Notes under the pieces: model-generated
Told to the model about the DNA's origin: nothing
Database searches by the model: none
Seen by the model: the letters and a program-made list of their open reading frames with translations, nothing else
Origin: Prochilodus magdalenae
Taxonomy: Eukaryota; Chordata; Actinopteri; Characiformes; Prochilodontidae
Assembly (NCBI GenBank): GCA_024036415.1
Contig: JAMWET010004090.1
Span: 1 to 64,000, forward strand
Direction of reading: 5' to 3'
Length of the DNA stretch: 64,000 nucleotides
Translations under genes and position numbers: made by a program
Shown here: in pieces, positions 34,000 to 46,500 of the stretch
Position numbering within the stretch: position 1 is the first letter of the stretch
Layout of the letters: each line of letters begins with the position of its first letter

Positions 34000-35275
34000 A
34001 CGTTCCTTCTCTGGGGTCTTGGTTCCTCTCTGTGGTTCTTCCTCGGGATGCGTCTCCTTTTAAGCTGGGGGGATCCTCCTCCTGCTCTTAGAGAAGTTTC
34101 ACTTTTGAGTGTTAGTTCTTCTCAGTGGTTTCTTCTCTGGAGGCTTGGTTCCTCTCAGTGGTTATTCCTCAGGATGTGCCTCCTTTTGAGCTGGGGGGAT
34201 CCTACTCCTGCTCCTAGAGAAGTTTCACTTTTGAGTGTTAGTTCTTCTCAGTGGTTTCCTTCTCTGGAGTCTTGGTTCCTCTCTGTGGTTCTTCCTCGGG
34301 ATGCGTCTCCTTTTGAGTTTAGGGATCCTCCTCCTGCTCTTACAGAAGTTTCACTTTTGAGTGTTAGTTCTTCTCAGTGGTTTCCTTCTCTGGAGTCTTG
34401 GTTCCTCTCCTTGGTTCTTCCTCAGGAGAGGTCTCCTTTTGAGTTGGGGGTTCTATTTTCTTGGTGTCTCTCAGAGGTTCTTCTTCATGATAGGGAACTA
34501 CTTCTCCTGACTTGTGCGTGGTTCACAAGAGTCATACTCTTAGGGAGTTGTTGTCATACATTGGTTCTTCCTCATGGATGGGAGCTTCTTTTGAGTCCTG
34601 GTTCCTCAGTTGTTTCTCCCTATGACTATGGGAGGTTTTCTGTTGGAGTCCTGGTTCCTCTCATTGGTTCAACCCCATGACAATGGGGGTTTCTCCTTTT
34701 GAGTCCTGGTTCCTCTCATTGGTTCGCCCCCATGACAATGGGGGTTTTCCGTTGGAGTCCTGGTTCCTCTCAGTGGTTTCTCCCTATGAGTATGGGAGAT
34801 TATCCATTGGAGTCCTGGTTCCTCTCAGTGGTTTCTCCCTATGATTATGGGATGCTTTCTGTTGGAGTCCTGGTTCCTCTCAGTGGTTCCTCCCTATGAC
34901 TATGGTAGGCTTTCTGTTGGAGTCCTGGTTCCTCTCAGTGGTTCCTCCCTATGACTATGGGAGGTTTTCTGATTGAGTCCTGGTTCCTCTCAGGTGTTCC
35001 TCCCTATGACTATGGGAGGTTTTCCTTTGGAGTCCTGGTTCCTCTCAGTGGTTTCTCCCTATGACTATGGGAGGCTTTCTGTTGGAGTCCTGGTTCCTCT
35101 CAGTTGTTTCTCCCTATGACTATGGGAGGTTTTCCATTGGAGTCCTGGTTCCTCTCAGTTGTTTCTCCCTATGACTATGGGAGGTTTTCCTTTGAAGTCC
35201 TGGTTCCTCTCAGGTGTTCCTCCCTATGACTATGGGAGGTTTTCCGTTGGAGTCCTGGTTCCTCTCAGTTGTTGG
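34000..35275 (+). repeat. Minisatellite array: 126-bp units, then ~55-bp units
   Basis: The first part (34021-34440) has GGATCC-bearing units spaced 126 bp (ggatcc at 34071, 34197 and 34323). Because 126 is a multiple of three, one frame stays open for 210 codons. The second part (34560-35275) has ~54-55-bp units with TCCCTATGACTATGGGAGG and TGGAGTCCTGGTTCCTCTCA. The shared core CTTTTGAGTC...GGTTCCTCTCAGTGG is the reverse complement of the monomers at 44.4-46.0 and 47.1-48.3 kb. Confidence 0.9.
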
Positions 35276-35735
35276 GTTGTTAACAGTTTTTGAGGGCAAT
35301 GTGGAATGTTTCTATGTCACTTATATTCCCTTTACATTCCTTTCACTATCGTTCACACCTCTCACCTCTTTTATAAACACTCATTTACAACCTTCAGTTC
35401 CTGTGCTGGTAGCTGCAGGATACGGAAGTGGGAACTTTGGGAATTTCTAGACACAATGCTTCGTTTTGCTCCAGTTGGTTTTCAGGAGCTATGCCTTTTA
35501 CTCTGATATTTAAATATTGATATAACCACATGTTTATTAGATCATGGTTTTACCCAGCTGTAGAAATGAGCCACCAAAGTCCAAACCCATAATGAATCAT
35601 TGGGAAGCACCTTCTAAGGGAGTTAGCCATGCCAAGTGTTTCTTTTCAAAGTCAGTGGGAAAAAAAAGAAGGGGAAAAAGATGCTGCAGGAAAAACTGAC
35701 AAGCCGGATGAATAAATAAATAAATAAGGCACCTC
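35276..35735. other. Non-coding, no recognised feature
   Basis: Ordinary sequence with short frames only. Confidence 0.5.
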
Positions 35736-36000
35736 ATCCCTTCTGTTTTAATTTGCCCCTGAGATACTGAGTCAAGCGGTCCGCCGCTGGAAAGTAAAGA
35801 AACAACAATCCCGGCTTGTTTTCTCCTCCAATTGTCGAAGGAGAGCGGTGAGCAGTAACGTCTTAATTATGCAACTCAAAGATATCTTAAAGCTCATTAT
35901 GTGCTGCTGTATGGCTCTTAATTAGCCACTTAAGCAAGGTGAAACCGGTGGGCCGGGAACGTTTCACAAACAGCTTCCAGAGTGAATCAGATTTCCTGAA
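35736..36000. other. Candidate conserved non-coding element
   Basis: The most element-like single-copy island in the window. It contains GTCTTAATTATGCAACTC, AGCTCATTATGTGCTGC and CTCTTAATTAGCCACTTAAG, that is, repeated TAATTA homeodomain-type cores in balanced sequence. No coding potential. Conservation is inferred, not measured. Confidence 0.35.
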
Positions 36001-36039
36001 GTTCCATGTAGTTACCCGTGATAACGTGTTACACCTCCA

Positions 36040-36415
36040 TAAGCATCAACATCAGCTGTGATTGGATTGAACATGGACTGGACAAGGTTGTAGCCACATC
36101 AGAACTGTGTAGTTGGGCCAGATTTGGTGGATGCCTTCCCTGGCACAATTCCGAGGAGAATTCCCTGTAGACTGGGATTTTAGCCACTGCTGGTAGACCC
36201 GTATGACCGTACATTGCTTCCATACACCTGGAGATTCAGCTACTTCCTTCACACTATGGTCTTTTAGCCACACCCACATGCTCAGTCACTCCTTTCAGCC
36301 AATCATTAACATCTGCTCTGGAGCCATTTTCCACACATGGAACCAACAATTCCCTGCACTGTACCACCTCTTCCCCATCTATGGATCCCGTCACTCACAC
36401 CCCACAGGTATTTAT
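36040..36415 (-). mobile_element. Dispersed repeat with Tc1-like N-terminal remnant, copy 2
   Basis: 36163-36408 closely matches 11329-11564. On the minus strand it reads KDHSVKEVAESPGVWKQ, TVIRVYQQWLKSQSTGN, a helix-turn-helix-like segment as in Tc1 transposases. No catalytic domain follows. Confidence 0.55.
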
Positions 36416-36909
36416 TGCTTGGTCATCCTCATGCCTCCTTAATATGAAACAGATTAGCGGTCAGCAGCAACTCCAGCGACTGAGAAAACTTGGCATCCCA
36501 AAATGCTCCATGATCACGGATGTAGTGAAGCGTCAGTTAATATGAGTGATGCTTTGGAAAGATGAGGGGAGCTTAGAGACCAGAAGGGCTTTCAAACAGA
36601 TGGCATGCTGGCTGATTTTCTCCTGAAGAGGTGAGCAGTGAGCTGAGCTAACCCTAACTCATTTAGTCTGCTCGTCTGGACAAGTGGTTTTAATATCAGA
36701 GCACTCGCGTATTCATACTGTGTGGTCCGTATGCAGCTGGTTTATGACTAGGGGTGGCTAAGCCTGTGCTGAGGGTGTGGTCCTCCAGGACTATGCTTCA
36801 TTTAGTCCAACAACCAGAAAAGTGGACGACTGGATCTGATAATGTACATTGATTAAAGAAGGGTGCCCCCGAAGCTGGCATATCGATGCCCCTGAAGCCA
36901 TCCTAACTG
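36416..36909. other. Non-coding, no recognised feature
   Basis: Single-copy-looking; no gene or repeat family identified. Confidence 0.5.
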
Positions 36910-37530
36910 GACATGGCTGTTGCCACCATGGTACAGTTATCAGTCACCAAACGCCAATGTGTATGCAGTTGGTGGATAAAGGCATGCACCAGCAACATAC
37001 TGGATGATGGAGAACCAACGAACTGTCTGACATGCGTGGAGTGACCCACTGCCACAATTGGCGAGACTACGCAGGACTACATGCACGCAGACCGTATCAG
37101 CGACTGCCCTTAACACCACGTCACTGCCACCAAAGACTGCAGTGGTGTCCAAGCTGTCATGGAGTGACTCAGAATGGCAGCTGGTCATCTTCAGTCCTGC
37201 TTTGGTCTTGGTGGAGACGCCCAACAAATCCGTGTGTGGAGGCACCGTGGTCAGCACCAAGATGAACAGCTTGTTGTCAGACGTCCAGAAGACCTGGTGT
37301 CACTCCACCTCCACCCCTACCGCACCATCTGCAGGAACTGTGTGAGAATATCCCAGCTGCATGGGATGCTCCATAGCTACAGCTCCATACCGAGACGTCT
37401 GGCATGTTGCGTTGTCCATACTGGGAGACAGACTTCTGTATGTGTAGCTCATTAAGTCTACATGTATCATCATGGTCACCTTCCATCTTCCATCCCAACA
37501 GCACAGCAATCCCGCACCTCCTTCTGGGTG
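36910..37530 (+). mobile_element. Tc1-derived non-autonomous element, family A, copy 3
   Basis: Carries ATGGAGTGACTCAGAATGGC, GCACCGTGGTCAGCACCAAG and GAGACGTCTGGCATGTTG as in the other copies. After the GQHQDE-like piece it joins almost directly to the C-terminal HLQELCE-type piece, the shared central deletion. A further ~40 bp around the first catalytic Asp is damaged (TCTTCAGTCCTGC). Confidence 0.75.
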
Positions 37531-38105
37531 GGTGGTCTATGTTGTTGACGATGCGTGTGTATCAGAATTGGAAGCCAGCAATTTTTGATAGATAGAGTAA
37601 ATTTCCCTTCCACAGTTCACCATCGTAATCGCCACTGACGAACCGGCCTTCCTGCTTTATGTTACGCTCCGACCGTATCAGTGTTGTGTCAATATTACGG
37701 CACCCGAGTCCATCGCAACAAGCGTGAGAGTTGTTGGGAGCGTACTGGCTGGGGCTGAGAGTGCCGGAGCAGCTGCAGGTTTACTGTTACGACGGAGCTG
37801 CAGTTCAGCCTGTAAATTAAACAGCGCGGACTGTGGGAGACTCTATATGATTGACTCAATGATCGTGAAAGTTAACGGAGCAGGAGAGTGGCTGGAGGTG
37901 GAGGGAGTGCGCTCCGAGTGTGGAAGCGTGGCTTTGCTGTTATTCCCCTCTCGCACACCGAGATGGATTTCTCGCTTTGTTCGAGATTGGAACATGCTGT
38001 GTAAATTGGCCCTCGTGTTACTTCATTAGAGAGTTTACGAGGAGGGGGGTTTAATGGCAACCCAGTCATCATCAAATCAATGCAGGTATGACTTAACTAT
38101 GGATA
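37531..38105. other. Non-coding, no recognised feature
   Basis: A plus-strand frame of 101 codons (37724-38029) is open but shows no domain, no splice context and no similarity that I recognise. Confidence 0.45.
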
Positions 38106-38107
38106 CT

Positions 38108-38957
38108 TTTATTCGCTGGCCACTTTATTAGAAACGCCCACCTTGTACTTCCACCTACTGGCCACTTTATTAGAAACACCCACCGTGTACTTCACACACT
38201 GGCCACTTTATTAGAAACACCCACCTTGTACTTCACACACTGGCCACTTTATTAGAAACACCTACCTTGTACTTCACACACTGGCCACTTTATTAGAAAC
38301 ACCCACCTTGTACTTCCACTCACTGGCCACTTTATTAGAAACACCCACCTTATACTTCACACACTGGCCACTTTATTAGAAACACCCACCTTGTACTTCC
38401 ACACACTGGCCACTTTATTAGAAACACCCACCTTGTACTTCCACTCACTGGCCACTTTATTAGAAACACCCACCTTGTACTTCCACTCATTGGCCACTTT
38501 ATTAGAAACACCCACCTTGTACTTCCACTCACTGGCCACTTTATTAGAAACACCCACCTTGTACTTCCACTAACTGGCCACTTTATTAGAAACGCCCACC
38601 TTATACTTCCACCTACTGGCCACTTTATTAGAAACACCCACCTTATACTTCACACACTGGCCACTTTATTAGAAACACCCATCTTGTATTTCACACACTG
38701 GCCACTTTATTAGAAACACCTACCTTGTACTTCCACTAAGTGGCCACTTTATTAGAAACACCCACCTTGTACTTCCACCTACTGGCCACTTTATTAGAAA
38801 CACCCACCTTATACTTCACACACTGGCCACTTTATTAGAAACACCCATCTTGTATTTCACACACTGGCCACTTTATTAGAAACACCTACCTTGTACTTCC
38901 ACTAACTGGCCGCTTTATTAGAAACACCCACTTTGTACTTCCACTCACTGGCCACAT
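38108..38957. repeat. ~41-bp minisatellite grown from a transposon-end sequence
   Basis: About 21 copies of a 41-42-bp unit. GGCCACTTTATTAGAAACAC occurs at 38118, 38160, 38201, 38242 and so on. The conserved core is nearly the terminal repeat of the MITE at 13951 (GACCACTTTATTAGGAACAC). The variable part (CCACCTTGTACTTCCA) corresponds to the subterminal sequence. Open frames on both strands are artefacts. Confidence 0.95.
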
Positions 38958-39330
38958 GTCACTGGATGGGTTCTCGGTTGTCGGAACACAGTTCTCCAGG
39001 TATCGTTTGACTGGTGGACCATTCTAGGTGGCAGAACATGCTAGGTGGAGAAAGGTCAGCCACATAAACCTATCAAACCAAGCCAGGACAAAAGACTGCA
39101 TGACCCCAAACGGAGAGATAAGCTACAGTGTGTAACTGTACACCAGCACGGTGGAGCTGGTGCTACACTCTCCCAGCTGTATCCCTATACTGATACGTCT
39201 GAAGTGCACAGCGATTAATGGTACGCAGTATGAAGTGTGATATCGGCCCATGTGAAAGTGCTGTTTGCTCTAAGTGGTTAGCAGTCTGAATCAAACAGAA
39301 GCGATTTCGAGTGCTTCCTTCATTGTATGG
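38958..39330. other. Non-coding, no recognised feature
   Basis: Possibly the remainder of the MITE whose end seeded the 41-bp array (CACCAGCACGGTGGAGCTGG, ACTGATACGTCTGAAGTGCA), but no clean second end was found. Confidence 0.3.
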
Positions 39331-39339
39331 CGCCGCCAT

Positions 39340-39725
39340 TCCACATTTATGATTTCCATTTAAATGGGAATATTTGTTTGTTGATGTGGAGTTTGCATAT
39401 TAATGCTTCAAGCCCTCTCTGTATCCTCCAATCAGTCTGACATCTGCTGTATTGAAAAAGCTGCCCGGGGAATGAATGAGTGAGATGAAGACTGTACTTC
39501 CCCTCCCTCTGTGTCTTCCTGATCCCCCCCCATCCCCGCCCCACCCCACGCGTCTGAGCATCATCGCTTTTAGAGGGAGGTGGAGCGAGTTCAAGCAAAT
39601 GTCAAAAGCGTTTTTGCCTTTTCAATTTCTCCGCGGACGTCCAGACACATAACGAAAACCACTCTGCCACACGTCCACGTCAGTGACGACGGGCCCGGAT
39701 AATAAATGTCACATTCCAGTTACCC
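39340..39725. other. Candidate conserved non-coding island
   Basis: Single-copy with TTCCATTTAAATGGGAATAT, TTTGCATATTAATGCTTC and a CpG-containing part after 39625. TTTGCATATTAAT contains an octamer/POU-like word. The inference rests on composition alone. Confidence 0.3.
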
Positions 39726-39904
39726 GGAATGGGGCATGGTGATGAATGCTAAGTGTCCCAGAGCTGATTTGGTTTAGTTTGCTATGGGGCGTCATTGCTC
39801 AGTTGGGCTAATTCATCCACCCACTGTTATACAGGTATATAGTGATACAGGTATACAGGTATTAATGTGGCTTTGATTATATGATTACTACTTCCTGTAA
39901 GTCA

Positions 39905-40225
39905 TACATTCCTAGCAGGGGGTTCTAGGGTTCTACAGTACCAAAAAAGGTTCTGACTAACTATACAAGCGTTTTGCCGACAGCCACTGGATCGTGCACA
40001 TAAGCATTTACAGATTCGAATGGCTCTTTGTGTGCTGAAGGTTCTAAATAGAACCATTACAACGCAGGTGCCACAAAGGGTTCTTTGAATGACGCTACAG
40101 AAGAACCATTTTTGTCCACTGTAGAACCATTTCTGTTAATGAGATGTTCTTGTCTGTGTAAAAGGTTATCAAAAAGTTCTGGGTTCTTTCAAGAACCTTT
40201 ACAGTATATAAAGGTTCTTTAAACT
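39905..40225. mobile_element. GGTTCT/AGAACC MITE-like repeat
   Basis: Dense alternation of GGTTCT and AGAACC (for example AAGAACCATTTTTGTCCAC, GTAGAACCATTTCTG, CTTTCAAGAACCTTTACAG). These let the strand fold on itself and are typical of an abundant fish MITE type. Ends are not sharply defined. Confidence 0.5.
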
Positions 40226-41790
40226 TTGGAATAAGCTCCACCTGCTGTGGTTCCATCTATCCTATAGCTCTAAGCTGAGCTCCACCGATGTTATAGCTCC
40301 ACTATGAGCTTTTTCTAGCTTATAGCTCCACTATGAGCTCCATCTACCTTATAACTCCACTAAGAGCTCAGTCTACCTTACAACTCCACTATGAGCTCCA
40401 TCTACCTTATAACTCCACTATGAGCTTCATCTACCTTATAACTCCACTATGAGCTCCATCTACCTTAAACTCCACTATGAGCTCCATCTACCTTATAGCT
40501 ACACACGATGAGCTCCATCTACCTTATAACTCCACTACAAGCTCCATCTACCTTATAACTCCACTATGAGCTCCATCTACCTTATAACTTCACTATGAGC
40601 TCCATCTACCTTATAACTCCACTATGAGCTCCATCTACCTTATAACTCCACTATCAGCTCCATCTACCTTATAACTCCACTATCAGCTCCATCTACCTTA
40701 TAGCTACACACGATGAGCTCCATCTACCTTATAACTCCACTATGAGCTCCATCTACCGTATAACTATACTATGAGCTTCATCTGCCTTATAACTCCACTA
40801 TGAGCTCCATCTACCTTATAACTCCACTATCAGCTCCATCTACCTTATAACTTCACTATGTGCACCATCTACCTAACAACACCACTGCGAGCTCCATCTA
40901 CCTTTTAACTCCACTATGAGCTCCATCTATCTTATAGCTACACACTATGAGCTCCATCTACCTTATTATTCCACTATAGGCTCCAGCTACCTTATAACTC
41001 CACTATGAGCTTCATCTGCCTTATAACTCCACTATGAGCTCCATCTACCTTATAACTTCACTACGAGCTCCATCTACCTTATAACTTCACTTTGAGCTCC
41101 ATCTACCTTATGACTCCACTATGAGCTCCGTCTACCTTATAACTCCACTACGAGCTCCATGTACCTTATGACTCCACTACGAGCTCCATCTACCTTATAA
41201 TTCCACTACAAGCTCCATCTACCTTATAACTCCATTATGAGCTTTAGCTACCTTATAGCTACACACGATGAGCTCCATCTACCTTATAACTCCACTATGA
41301 GCTCCATCTACCTTATAACTCCACTACGAGATCCATCTACCTTATAACTCCACTTTGAGCTCCATCTACCTTACAACTCCACTACGAGCTCTGTCTACCT
41401 TATAACTCCACTATGAGCTCCATCTACCTTATAGTTCCATCCTACCTTAGAATTCCACTAAAAGCTCCATCTACCTTATAACTCCACTATAAGCTCTCTC
41501 TACCATATATCTCCTCTAGGAGCTCCATCTATCCCACAACACCACTATATGCTCCATCTACCTTATAGTTCCTACTCTAAAGGTCTACTATGAGTTCCAT
41601 CTTCCTAATAGCCCCACTCTAATTACTCCACTATGAGCTCTTTCTTACGCCATAACATCACTAGCAACAGCATCTCTCTCCATAGTTACACCTACCCTAA
41701 AGATCTACCATGATCTACTATGAGTTCCACCTACCTTATAGCTTCACCTACCTTAAACATCCACTATGCGCTCCACCTACCTCATAGTTC
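40226..41790. repeat. ~29-bp minisatellite, about 1.5 kb
   Basis: More than 45 imperfect copies of CTTATAACTCCACTATGAGC TCCATCTAC. The 29-bp spacing is clear (GAGCTCC at 40393, next at 40422). Variants with TATAGCTACACACGATGAG recur every few hundred bases, suggesting higher-order duplication. Copies decay towards the right end. Confidence 0.95.
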
Positions 41791-42045
41791 CACCTACTCT
41801 AAACGTCTACTATGAGTTCCATCTTTCTAATAGCCCCACTCTTATCTCCATCTCCATCCCCATTATAGTTCCACCTTTCACTTCTTCACTATTGTGTGCA
41901 TGTAAATGCGGAGATTGTGCTCCCCAAAATCCCCCAAATACCCAACCATAACCGCACATTAAACCCCGCCCCTCCTCAGAAGAAGACCTACCCTACCAGA
42001 GCTGAGATTATGCCTTTGAAAACCCCATACTACATAAAAAGTTAG
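41791..42045. other. Decayed edge of the 29-bp array and flank
   Basis: Scattered CTCCACCT and TATAGTTCCACC words show degenerate repeat; then ordinary sequence. Confidence 0.5.
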
Positions 42046-42049
42046 ATCT

Positions 42050-42625
42050 CAGCTAAACAACATTCCCTGAGTTGTAGCATATCTAAAGTTTTAAAGTAGC
42101 TAAATCACTTTAAGTAGGCGCTTTACGGTCATTCGGCTTGGGAAGCTCATTTAAAGGATTTACAGGTGACACGTTTTGAGTTGACGCTTTTTACAGTTTG
42201 GTCTTTTTATAGCGTTTTATGGCTGCAGCAAGAAGTGGAATAAAGGTGAGAGAAAAGTGTGTTGGAGCGATAAAGGAAGGCCACATGAGTATGTCAGCAC
42301 TTGTCATGTTGTTTCATTTACAAGTCATTTAAATTTTGACCACACCGCTGACCTGCAGCCGGTGACGGATAAAGCCTAAACACAGCAAATCCCATTCGCT
42401 TGAGAGATTAGTGAAGCCGCCGGCAGCCAAATTCAAAGCCTGCCGCTTAACAAGGTGCCCCGTAGGCCGGCAGACTCGGAGATGAAAATTTCCCCTGCGT
42501 CGAGAAGCTTTCCAGACACCGGGGGAATGCCGGACATGGCACCTTGAATAATTTGGGGAACTGCTAATCAGTTGCTCAAATAAGACAATACAGCCCACAA
42601 TACGCCAAGTACACATGAGCTACTT
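42050..42625. other. Candidate conserved non-coding island
   Basis: Single-copy, balanced composition with TTGTTTCATTTACAAGTCAT, GACAAGTGC-like words and a CpG-bearing centre (GAAGCCGCCGGCAGCC). Frames on the minus strand up to 95 codons match no protein that I know. Conservation is untested. Confidence 0.3.
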
Positions 42626-42673
42626 TGTTTCATTGGTGGAGAAATGAAGATGGGAATATGGTGTATGAAGATA

Positions 42674-43800
42674 CACGATATTGCCAAAAGTATTCACTCC
42701 CCCTTCCATATCATTAAATTCAGGTGTTCCAATCACTTCCATGGCCACAGGTGAATACAACCAAGCACCTAGACATGCAGACTGCTCCTACAGATATTAG
42801 TGAGAACGGGTCGCTCTCAGGAGCTCAGTGAACTCCAGTGTGGTACCGTGATAGGATGCCACCTGTGCAGCAAGTCCAGTCGTGAAATTCCCACCCTACT
42901 AAATATTCCACAGTCCACTGAGAGTGGGATTGTAACACAGTGGGAGTGATTGGGAACGACAGCAACTCAGCCACACAGTGTTAGGACACGTACAATGACA
43001 GAGCGGGGTCAGCGGATGCTAAGGTGTATAGTGCATAGGTCAATCGCCACAGACCTCCAAACTTCATGTGGCCTTCAGATCAGCTTAGGAACAATGCGTA
43101 AGGAGCTTCATGGAATGGGTTTCCATGGTTGAGCAGCTGCATCCAAACTTACATCACCAAGTGCAGTGCAAAGTGTTGAATGCAGTGGAGTAAGGCGTTG
43201 CCACTGGAGTCTAGAGCAGATCCAGTGTTCTCTGGAGTGACCAATCAAGCTTCTCCGACTGGCAATTCGTTGGAAGAGTTTGGCGGTTGCCAGGAAAAGG
43301 GTACTTGTCTGGCTGCACTGTGCCAACTGTAAAGTTTGGCAAACTGGGCGTTATGGTGTGGGGTTGTTGTTCAGGAGTTTGGCTCCGCCCCTTAGTTCCA
43401 GTGAAAGGAACTCTTAATGCTTCAGCAGACCAAGAGACTCTGGACCATCATGATCCCAACTTCATGGGAACAGTTTGGGGATGGCTCCTTCCTGTTCCAA
43501 CATGGATGAGTCTGGTGTGGAGGAACTGGACTGGCCTGCACAGAGTCCTGACCTTAACCTGATAGAACACCTTTGGGATGAATTAGAGCGGAGACTGCGA
43601 GCCAGGCCTTCTCGTCCAACATCAGTGTCTGACCTCACAAATGTCCTTCTGGAAGAACGACCAAAAATTCCCGTAACCACATTCCTAAACCTTGTGGAAA
43701 GCCTTCCTGGAGGAGTTGAAGCTGTTCTAGATGCAAAGGCTGGGTCGTCATCCTAGGCAGCTGTGAAGGCAGCTGAGTGAATACTTTTGGTAGTACAGTG
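42674..43800 (+). mobile_element. Tc1/mariner element with both ends, inactive
   Basis: The left terminus CACGATATTGCCAAAAGTAT after TA (42672-42673) and the right terminus (the inverse of CACTGTACTACCAAAAGTAT, ending at 43800) are inverted repeats of a very common fish Tc1 family. The length, about 1.1 kb, is short for the class because of internal losses. The transposase is broken (see the entry inside). Confidence 0.85.
42930..43756 (+). pseudogene. Tc1 transposase pseudogene
   Basis: Near 42945-43100 a decayed N-terminal part with stops is readable. Near 43321-43380 it reads VPTVKFGKLGVMVWGCCSGV. Near 43495-43750 it reads VEELDWPAQSPDLNLIEHLW (the last acidic site, with LIE for PIE) and continues to the C-terminus. 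The part with the second catalytic Asp is missing or frameshifted around 43470-43495. A shorter copy of the same family lies at 48640-49160. Confidence 0.8.
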
Positions 43801-44358
43801 TCAATGTGCAGAGGCAAATGCCACCGCTTCCGAAGCTTGTTTTCTCTCACCTTCTGGATGGCGACATCATGCTAGCGACACTCAAGGCACGTATGTGTTA
43901 CCGCTGAAAATGTAATAGGATTAATTACACACCAAAATGCTTCGGGGTATGCAACAAACAGAAGCCTCCCTGAGTTGTCTAGCTCGGTTGCTCGCAGTTC
44001 GTCATGATTTGCCTAATGTAATTACTGCTTTCTGTGGATTTCTGTGATATTCAGGGTGTTAAGTATGTTTCGGGTAAACAAATTATCTGAAAGAAGCCTT
44101 CAGGGGTTAATTATGGAGCTCCTACAATGAGATCACAACGGAGCAGCTTCATAGAATGGCATCATCTTCACTGGGTGACTTTAATTCACTATGCCAAGGA
44201 ATTTTCCAATGGATGCTGGTCATGAGCCCACCACCAGCCAGGGAGCAGTCTTTTGAACATGGTCATGGTTATTTCCCTAGACCTACAGTGGTAGATGCTG
44301 TCTGAAGTTAGCTTCTTTAGCTTTGCACGCGGGCTATGAAACTAATGAAGCTAACATC
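43801..44358. other. Non-coding; possible conserved island at 43985-44140
   Basis: CATGATTTGCCTAATGTAATTACTGC and GGGGTTAATTATGGAGCTCC are regulatory-looking words in single-copy sequence. No gene. Confidence 0.25.
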
Positions 44359-44360
44359 TG

Positions 44361-44437
<77 letters not shown>

Positions 44438-44438
44438 A
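44361..44438. repeat. (TCTA)n microsatellite
   Basis: About 19 TCTA units, immediately before the 55-bp array. Confidence 0.95.
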
Positions 44439-44439
44439 G

Positions 44440-46000
44440 ATCTAAGACTCAAAAGAAGAAAAGTCCCTAAGAACATGAGGATGAACCACTGACAGGATCC
44501 AAGACTCAAAGGGCAAAACTCCCACGGAACACATGGAGGAACCACTGAGTGGATCCGAACCCCAAAACAAGAAAGTCCCTAGGAACATGAAGAGGAACCA
44601 CAGACAGTAGCCAAAACTCAAAGGGCAGAACTCACTAGTAACATGTAAAGGACCCACTTGGAGTATTCCAGACTCTGAAGGAAAAAAATCCCTAGGAATA
44701 TGTGGAGGAACCAATGAGATGGTCCAAACCCCACAATAAGAAAGTCCCTAGGAACATGAAGAGGAACCACTGACACTAGCCAAAACTCAAATGGCAAAAC
44801 TCCGTAGGAACATGTGAAGAAACCACTTGGAGGATCCCAGACTCAAAAGGTGAAACTCCCTAGGAACATGTGGAGGAACGACTGATAGGAGCCAAAACTC
44901 AAAGATCTGAGAAGGAACCCTGAGAGAATGCATGACTCAAAGGAGGCACAATCCCTCGGAACATGAGGAGAACCCACTGACAGTAGTCAAAACTCAAAGA
45001 ACGAAACTCCCTAGGAGCATGTGGAGGAGCACTAAGGGGATCCAAACTCAAAAGAAGAAACTCCCTAGGAACATGTGAAGGAACCACTGAGAGGCTCCCA
45101 GACTCAAAAGGAGAAACTCCCTAGGAACATGTGGAGGAACCACTGAGAGGCTCCCAGGCTCAAAATGAGAAACTCCCTGGGAACTCATGGAGGAACCAAT
45201 GAGAGGCTCCCAGACTCAAAAGGAGAAACTCCCTAGGAACATGTGGAGGAACCACTGAGAGGTTCCCAGGCTCAAAATGAGAAACTCCCTGGGAACTCAT
45301 GGAGGAACCACTGAGAGGCTCCCAGACTCAAAAGGAGAAACTCCCTGGGAACTCATGGAGGAACCAATGAGAGGCTCCCAGACTCAAAAGGAGAAACTCC
45401 CTAGGAACATGTGAAGGATCCACTAAGGGGATCCAAGACTCAAAAGGAGAAACTCCCTAGGAACATTTGGACGAACCATTGAGAGGCTCCCAGACTCAAA
45501 AGGAGAAAATCCCTAGGAACATGTGGAGGAACCACTGAGAGGCTCCCAGACTCAAAAGGAGAAACTGCCTAGGAACCCATGGAGGAACCCCTGATAGGAG
45601 CCAAAACTCAAAGATGTGGAGGAACCACTGAAAGGCTCCCAGATTGAAAAGGAGAAACTCCATAGGAACATGTGGAGGAACCACTTAGAGGCTCCCAGAC
45701 TCAAAAGGAGAAACTCCCTAGGAACTCATGGAGGAACTCCTCATAGAAGCCAAAACTCAAAGATGTGGAGGAACCCTGAGAGAATGCACGACTCAAAGGA
45801 GGCACAGCCCCTCAGAACATGAGGAGAACCCACTGACAGCAGCCAAAACTCAAAGACTCAACTCCTGAGGAACATGTGAAGGAACCACTAATACGACTCC
45901 AAAGGAGCAGCTCCCTAGGAACCTCCGACAGCAACCAAAATTTCAAAGGAGAAACTCCAAGAACCACAGGGAGGAACCCAAACTTAAAAGCGAGACTCTA
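44440..46000 (-). repeat. ~55-bp minisatellite array (same monomer family as 34 kb, opposite strand)
   Basis: The unit contains GGAACCACTGAGAGGCTCCC, AGACTCAAAAGGAGAAACTC and CCTAGGAACATGTGGA. About 28 copies are present; those in the middle (45060-45560) are the most alike. The reverse complement (GAGTTTCTCCTTTTGAGTCT, GGTTCCTCC) matches the 34-35.3 kb array and a dispersed fish repeat near 24.55 kb. Confidence 0.95.
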
Positions 46001-46009
46001 TAAGCTTTG

Positions 46010-46500
46010 CCTGTATCAGGCCACCATACGGTTAATCAGTGCTCTTCATTAAACAGGAAGCAGTTTATTATTTTACCTTTGGTGCAGCGCGGTGGCCGCC
46101 TTATGCTTCCTCGGATAAAACCACACACGGTTTCCCGTCACTCCTTTTGATGTCATCTGGAGCCACAAGAGGACTGTCAGTTTAATGAGATCAACTGTAT
46201 CTGTCATCGCTAATTAATGCCCCTCACCGAGGCGGCGGAGTCGAGGGAAACACTCTGATTGGTGTAAAATCAAACAGAAAACAGGTGTTTTGCTAATTAA
46301 TATTCGGAATATAACGTATGACCCACGCTGTTCGTTAATGAATCGATACAGCCCAGGCATCTGCCGCCCTGCGCCAGTACATAAGCGAGAAAGCTGCTTA
46401 ACGCCTGCGGTAAAAACGCTCCTCGGATGAGATCGTTAGCGGATAGGTTCACAGCTTTCCATACCTTATTAAAAGTCCGGGCTCCTAACATTTATAACCA
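46010..46500. other. Candidate conserved non-coding island
   Basis: Single-copy with CATCGCTAATTAATGCCCCT, TTTTGCTAATTAATATTCGG and CGTTAATGAATCGATACAGC (several TAATTA and ATCGAT cores), next to CpG-rich sequence. Among the better regulatory candidates here, though only by texture. Confidence 0.35.

Noticed and set aside
34048..34680. 210-codon plus-strand frame
   Set aside because: Arises from 126-bp tandem units, a multiple of three; the peptide is repetitive, the monomer family is non-coding elsewhere, and no start or splice context supports it.
37724..38029. 101-codon plus-strand frame
   Set aside because: No recognisable domain, no splice or promoter context, and stop-free length is within chance for this GC content.
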